Part shown: positions 62,211 to 64,000 of the stretch, one piece after another
How positions within the stretch are numbered: position 1 is the first letter of the stretch
Layout of the letters: each line of letters starts with the position of its first letter
Assembly: GCF_036226505.1 (NCBI RefSeq)
Contig: NZ_CP108484.1
Coordinates: 5,518,001-5,582,000 of the forward strand
DNA: 64,000 nucleotides
Source: Kitasatospora sp. NBC_01246
GTDB taxonomy: Bacteria; Actinomycetota; Actinomycetes; Streptomycetales; Streptomycetaceae
Reading direction: 5' to 3'
Notes under the pieces: model-generated
Told to the model about the DNA's origin: nothing
Databases searched by the model: none
What the model saw: the letters and a program-made list of their open reading frames with translations, nothing else
Position numbers and translations under genes: made by a program

Positions 62211-64000
62211 GTGAAGGCAATCCGCAGATTCACCGTCCGCACTGTCCTGCCCGAACAACTCCAGCCGTTGCACGAGCTGGCCCTCAACCTGCGCTGGTCC
62301 TGGCATCCCGAGACCAGGGACCTCTTCCGGTCCGTGGACCCGGAGGTCTGGGCGGCCACGGGGGAGGACCCGGTGCGCCTGCTGGGCGAGGTCCCGGCCG
62401 CGCGGCTCGCCGCGCTGGCCACCGACCGCCGGTTCCTGCGCAGACTCGGCGACCTCGCCGACGACCTGCGGGAGTACCTGGCCGGACCGCGCTGGTACCA
62501 GGCCGCCCAGCACGGCCTCGACCAACCGGTCGCCGATGCCGCGCAGCCCACCGCCATCGCCTACTTCTCGCCCGAGTACGGCATCGCCGCGGCGCTGCCC
62601 CAGTACTCCGGCGGCCTCGGCATCCTGGCCGGCGACCACCTCAAGGCGGCCAGCGACCTCGGCGTGCCGATCATCGGCGTCGGGCTGTTCTACCGCCACG
62701 GCTACTTCCGGCAGTCCCTCAACCGGGACGGCTGGCAGCAGGAGCGCTACCCGCTCCTCGACCCGGACGAACTCGCCGTCACGCTGCTCCGGGAGAGTGA
62801 CGGCACCCCCTGCCGGATCGACCTCGCGCTGCCCGGCGGCCGCACCCTCGCCGCGCACGTCTGGCGGGCCCAGGTCGGGCGGGTGCCGCTGCTGCTGCTC
62901 GACTCCGACATCGAGGCCAACTCGGCCGCCGAGCGCGACGTCACCGACCGCCTGTACGGCGGCGGCAGCGAGCACCGGCTGCTCCAGGAGATGCTGCTCG
63001 GCATCGGCGGCGTCCGTGCGGTGCGCGCCTACTGCCGGCTCACCGGCCACCCCGCGCCCGAGGTCTTCCACACCAACGAGGGCCACGCCGGCTTCCTCGG
63101 GATCGAGCGGATCCGCGAGCTGATCACCGACGGTCCGGCCGAGCCCGGTCTGGACTTCGCCGCCGCCCTGGAGGCCGTCCGGGCCGGCACCCTGTTCACC
63201 ACCCACACGCCCGTCCCGGCCGGCATCGACCGCTTCGACCGGGACCTGGTCGCCCGCCACTTCGGCGGCGACGCGGCACTGCCCGGCGTCCCGGCCGACC
63301 AGGTGCTCGCGCTCGGCGCCGAGACCTGGCGCGGCGGGGACCCGAAGCTGTTCAACATGGCGGCGATGGGCCTGCGGCTCGCCCAGCGCGCCAACGGCGT
63401 CTCGACCCTGCACGGCGAGGTCAGCCGGTCCATGTTCAACGGACTCTGGCCGGGATTCGACGCCGCGGACGTCCCGATCACCTCGGTCACCAACGGCGTC
63501 CACGCGGCGACCTGGATCGACCCGGCGGTCGTCCGGCTCGGCGCCGCCGAGATCGGCGCCGACCGCGCCGAGGACGCCATGACCACCGGGGACGCCAAGC
63601 GCTGGACGGGCCTGGAGCGGATCGGCAACAGCGAGATCTGGGAGCTGCGCCGCAGCCTGCGCGCCCAGCTCGTCGAGGAGGCCCGCCACCGGCTGCGCGC
63701 CTCCTGGCGCCAGCGCGGCGCCGGCGAGGCCGAGCTCGGCTGGGTCTCCTCGGTGCTCGACCCGGACGTGCTCACCATCGGGTTCGCCCGCCGGGTGCCC
63801 TCCTACAAGCGGCTCACCCTGATGCTGCGCGACCAGGAGCGGCTGCGCGCCCTGCTGCTGAGCCCGACCAGGCCGGTGCAGATCGTGGTCGCCGGCAAGG
63901 CCCACCCGGCCGACGACGGCGGCAAGCGGCTGATCCAGCAGATGGTCGCCTTCGCCGACGACCCGGCCGTCCGGCACCGGATCGTCTTCCTGCCGGACTA
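62211..64000 (+). CDS. glgP: glycogen/alpha-glucan phosphorylase, 3'-truncated
   Basis: The reading frame opens at GTG 62211 and runs without a stop to the window edge (596 codons visible). It encodes an alpha-glucan phosphorylase of the short-N-terminus actinobacterial type, releasing glucose 1-phosphate. Segments seen are LNLRWSWHPETRDLFR, AYFSPEYGIAAALPQYSGGLGILAGDHLKAASDLGVP, VFHTNEGHAGFLG, FTTHTPVPAGIDRF, MFNGLWPGF, ITSVTNGVHAATW, FARRVPSYKRLTL and VAGKAHPADDGGK. The pyridoxal phosphate lysine lies beyond the window. It is divergent from the glgE operon. Confidence 0.95.
   Translation, partial: MKAIRRFTVRTVLPEQLQPLHELALNLRWSWHPETRDLFRSVDPEVWAATGEDPVRLLGEVPAARLAALATDRRFLRRLGDLADDLREYLAGPRWYQAAQHGLDQPVADAAQPTAIAYFSPEYGIAAALPQYSGGLGILAGDHLKAASDLGVPIIGVGLFYRHGYFRQSLNRDGWQQERYPLLDPDELAVTLLRESDGTPCRIDLALPGGRTLAAHVWRAQVGRVPLLLLDSDIEANSAAERDVTDRLYGGGSEHRLLQEMLLGIGGVRAVRAYCRLTGHPAPEVFHTNEGHAGFLGIERIRELITDGPAEPGLDFAAALEAVRAGTLFTTHTPVPAGIDRFDRDLVARHFGGDAALPGVPADQVLALGAETWRGGDPKLFNMAAMGLRLAQRANGVSTLHGEVSRSMFNGLWPGFDAADVPITSVTNGVHAATWIDPAVVRLGAAEIGADRAEDAMTTGDAKRWTGLERIGNSEIWELRRSLRAQLVEEARHRLRASWRQRGAGEAELGWVSSVLDPDVLTIGFARRVPSYKRLTLMLRDQERLRALLLSPTRPVQIVVAGKAHPADDGGKRLIQQMVAFADDPAVRHRIVFLPD

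Overview
The window is a 64-kb stretch of very high-GC actinobacterial DNA. Gene content and order point to the family Streptomycetaceae (Streptomyces or Kitasatospora): a full F-type ATPase operon, the coiled-coil polar-growth genes scy and filP, NucS with its SCO5389-type partner, IcmA, and a GlgE-pathway operon. From memory the order follows the SCO5367–SCO5444 part of the S. coelicolor chromosome closely. The species cannot be named from the sequence alone.

Layout. (1) 0–7.7 kb: atpB (5' end cut off by the window), atpE, F, H, A, G, D, C and a DUF2550 gene, followed by a 65-bp tandem repeat. (2) 8–22 kb: cobalamin adenosyltransferase, a membrane protein divergent from a two-component system, 3-hydroxybutyryl-CoA dehydrogenase, a STAS protein, a membrane-anchored P-loop protein, NucS with the SCO5389-family gene, a flavin monooxygenase, a small Cys/His protein, an ABC-2 exporter and an alpha/beta hydrolase. 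(3) 22–28 kb: filP and scy, the cytoskeletal pair. (4) 28–43 kb: methylmalonyl-CoA epimerase, thiolase, MeaB, a MarR regulator, three overlapping AIM24 genes, two DUF3817 membrane proteins, two tandem M4 metalloproteases, a second MarR, IcmA and a TetR regulator. (5) 43–53 kb: a thioredoxin-TPR protein, a DUF6230–DUF6114–secreted-protein operon, and pyk, ackA and pta. (6) 53–64 kb: glgB, maltokinase, treS and glgE on the minus strand, divergent from glgP, which runs off the window.

How the genes work together. ATP synthase, pyruvate kinase and the Pta–AckA pathway are energy metabolism. Acyl-CoA and B12 functions recur across 7.9–42 kb (adenosyltransferase, HBDH, epimerase, thiolase, MeaB, IcmA) and would interconvert acetoacetyl-, butyryl-, isobutyryl- and methylmalonyl-CoA. 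The IcmA assignment rests on Phe80 and Gln198 at the positions that separate isobutyryl-CoA mutase from methylmalonyl-CoA mutase. The TreS–maltokinase–GlgE–GlgB set makes alpha-glucan from trehalose, and GlgP degrades it.

The strongest non-coding observations are: four TGGCG-N6-SGCCA sites at the tandem proteases that match or nearly match the AdpA consensus; a near-perfect palindrome of Rex/Crp type before a DUF3817 gene; paired GGACGTCC boxes before icmA; a shared TTACT-N4-RGTA motif at the TetR gene, the DUF6230 operon and upstream of scy; 99-bp in-register repeats in scy; a 291-bp identical block shared by the two proteases; and many probable leaderless promoters. No rRNA, tRNA, CRISPR array, IS element or phage gene was seen.
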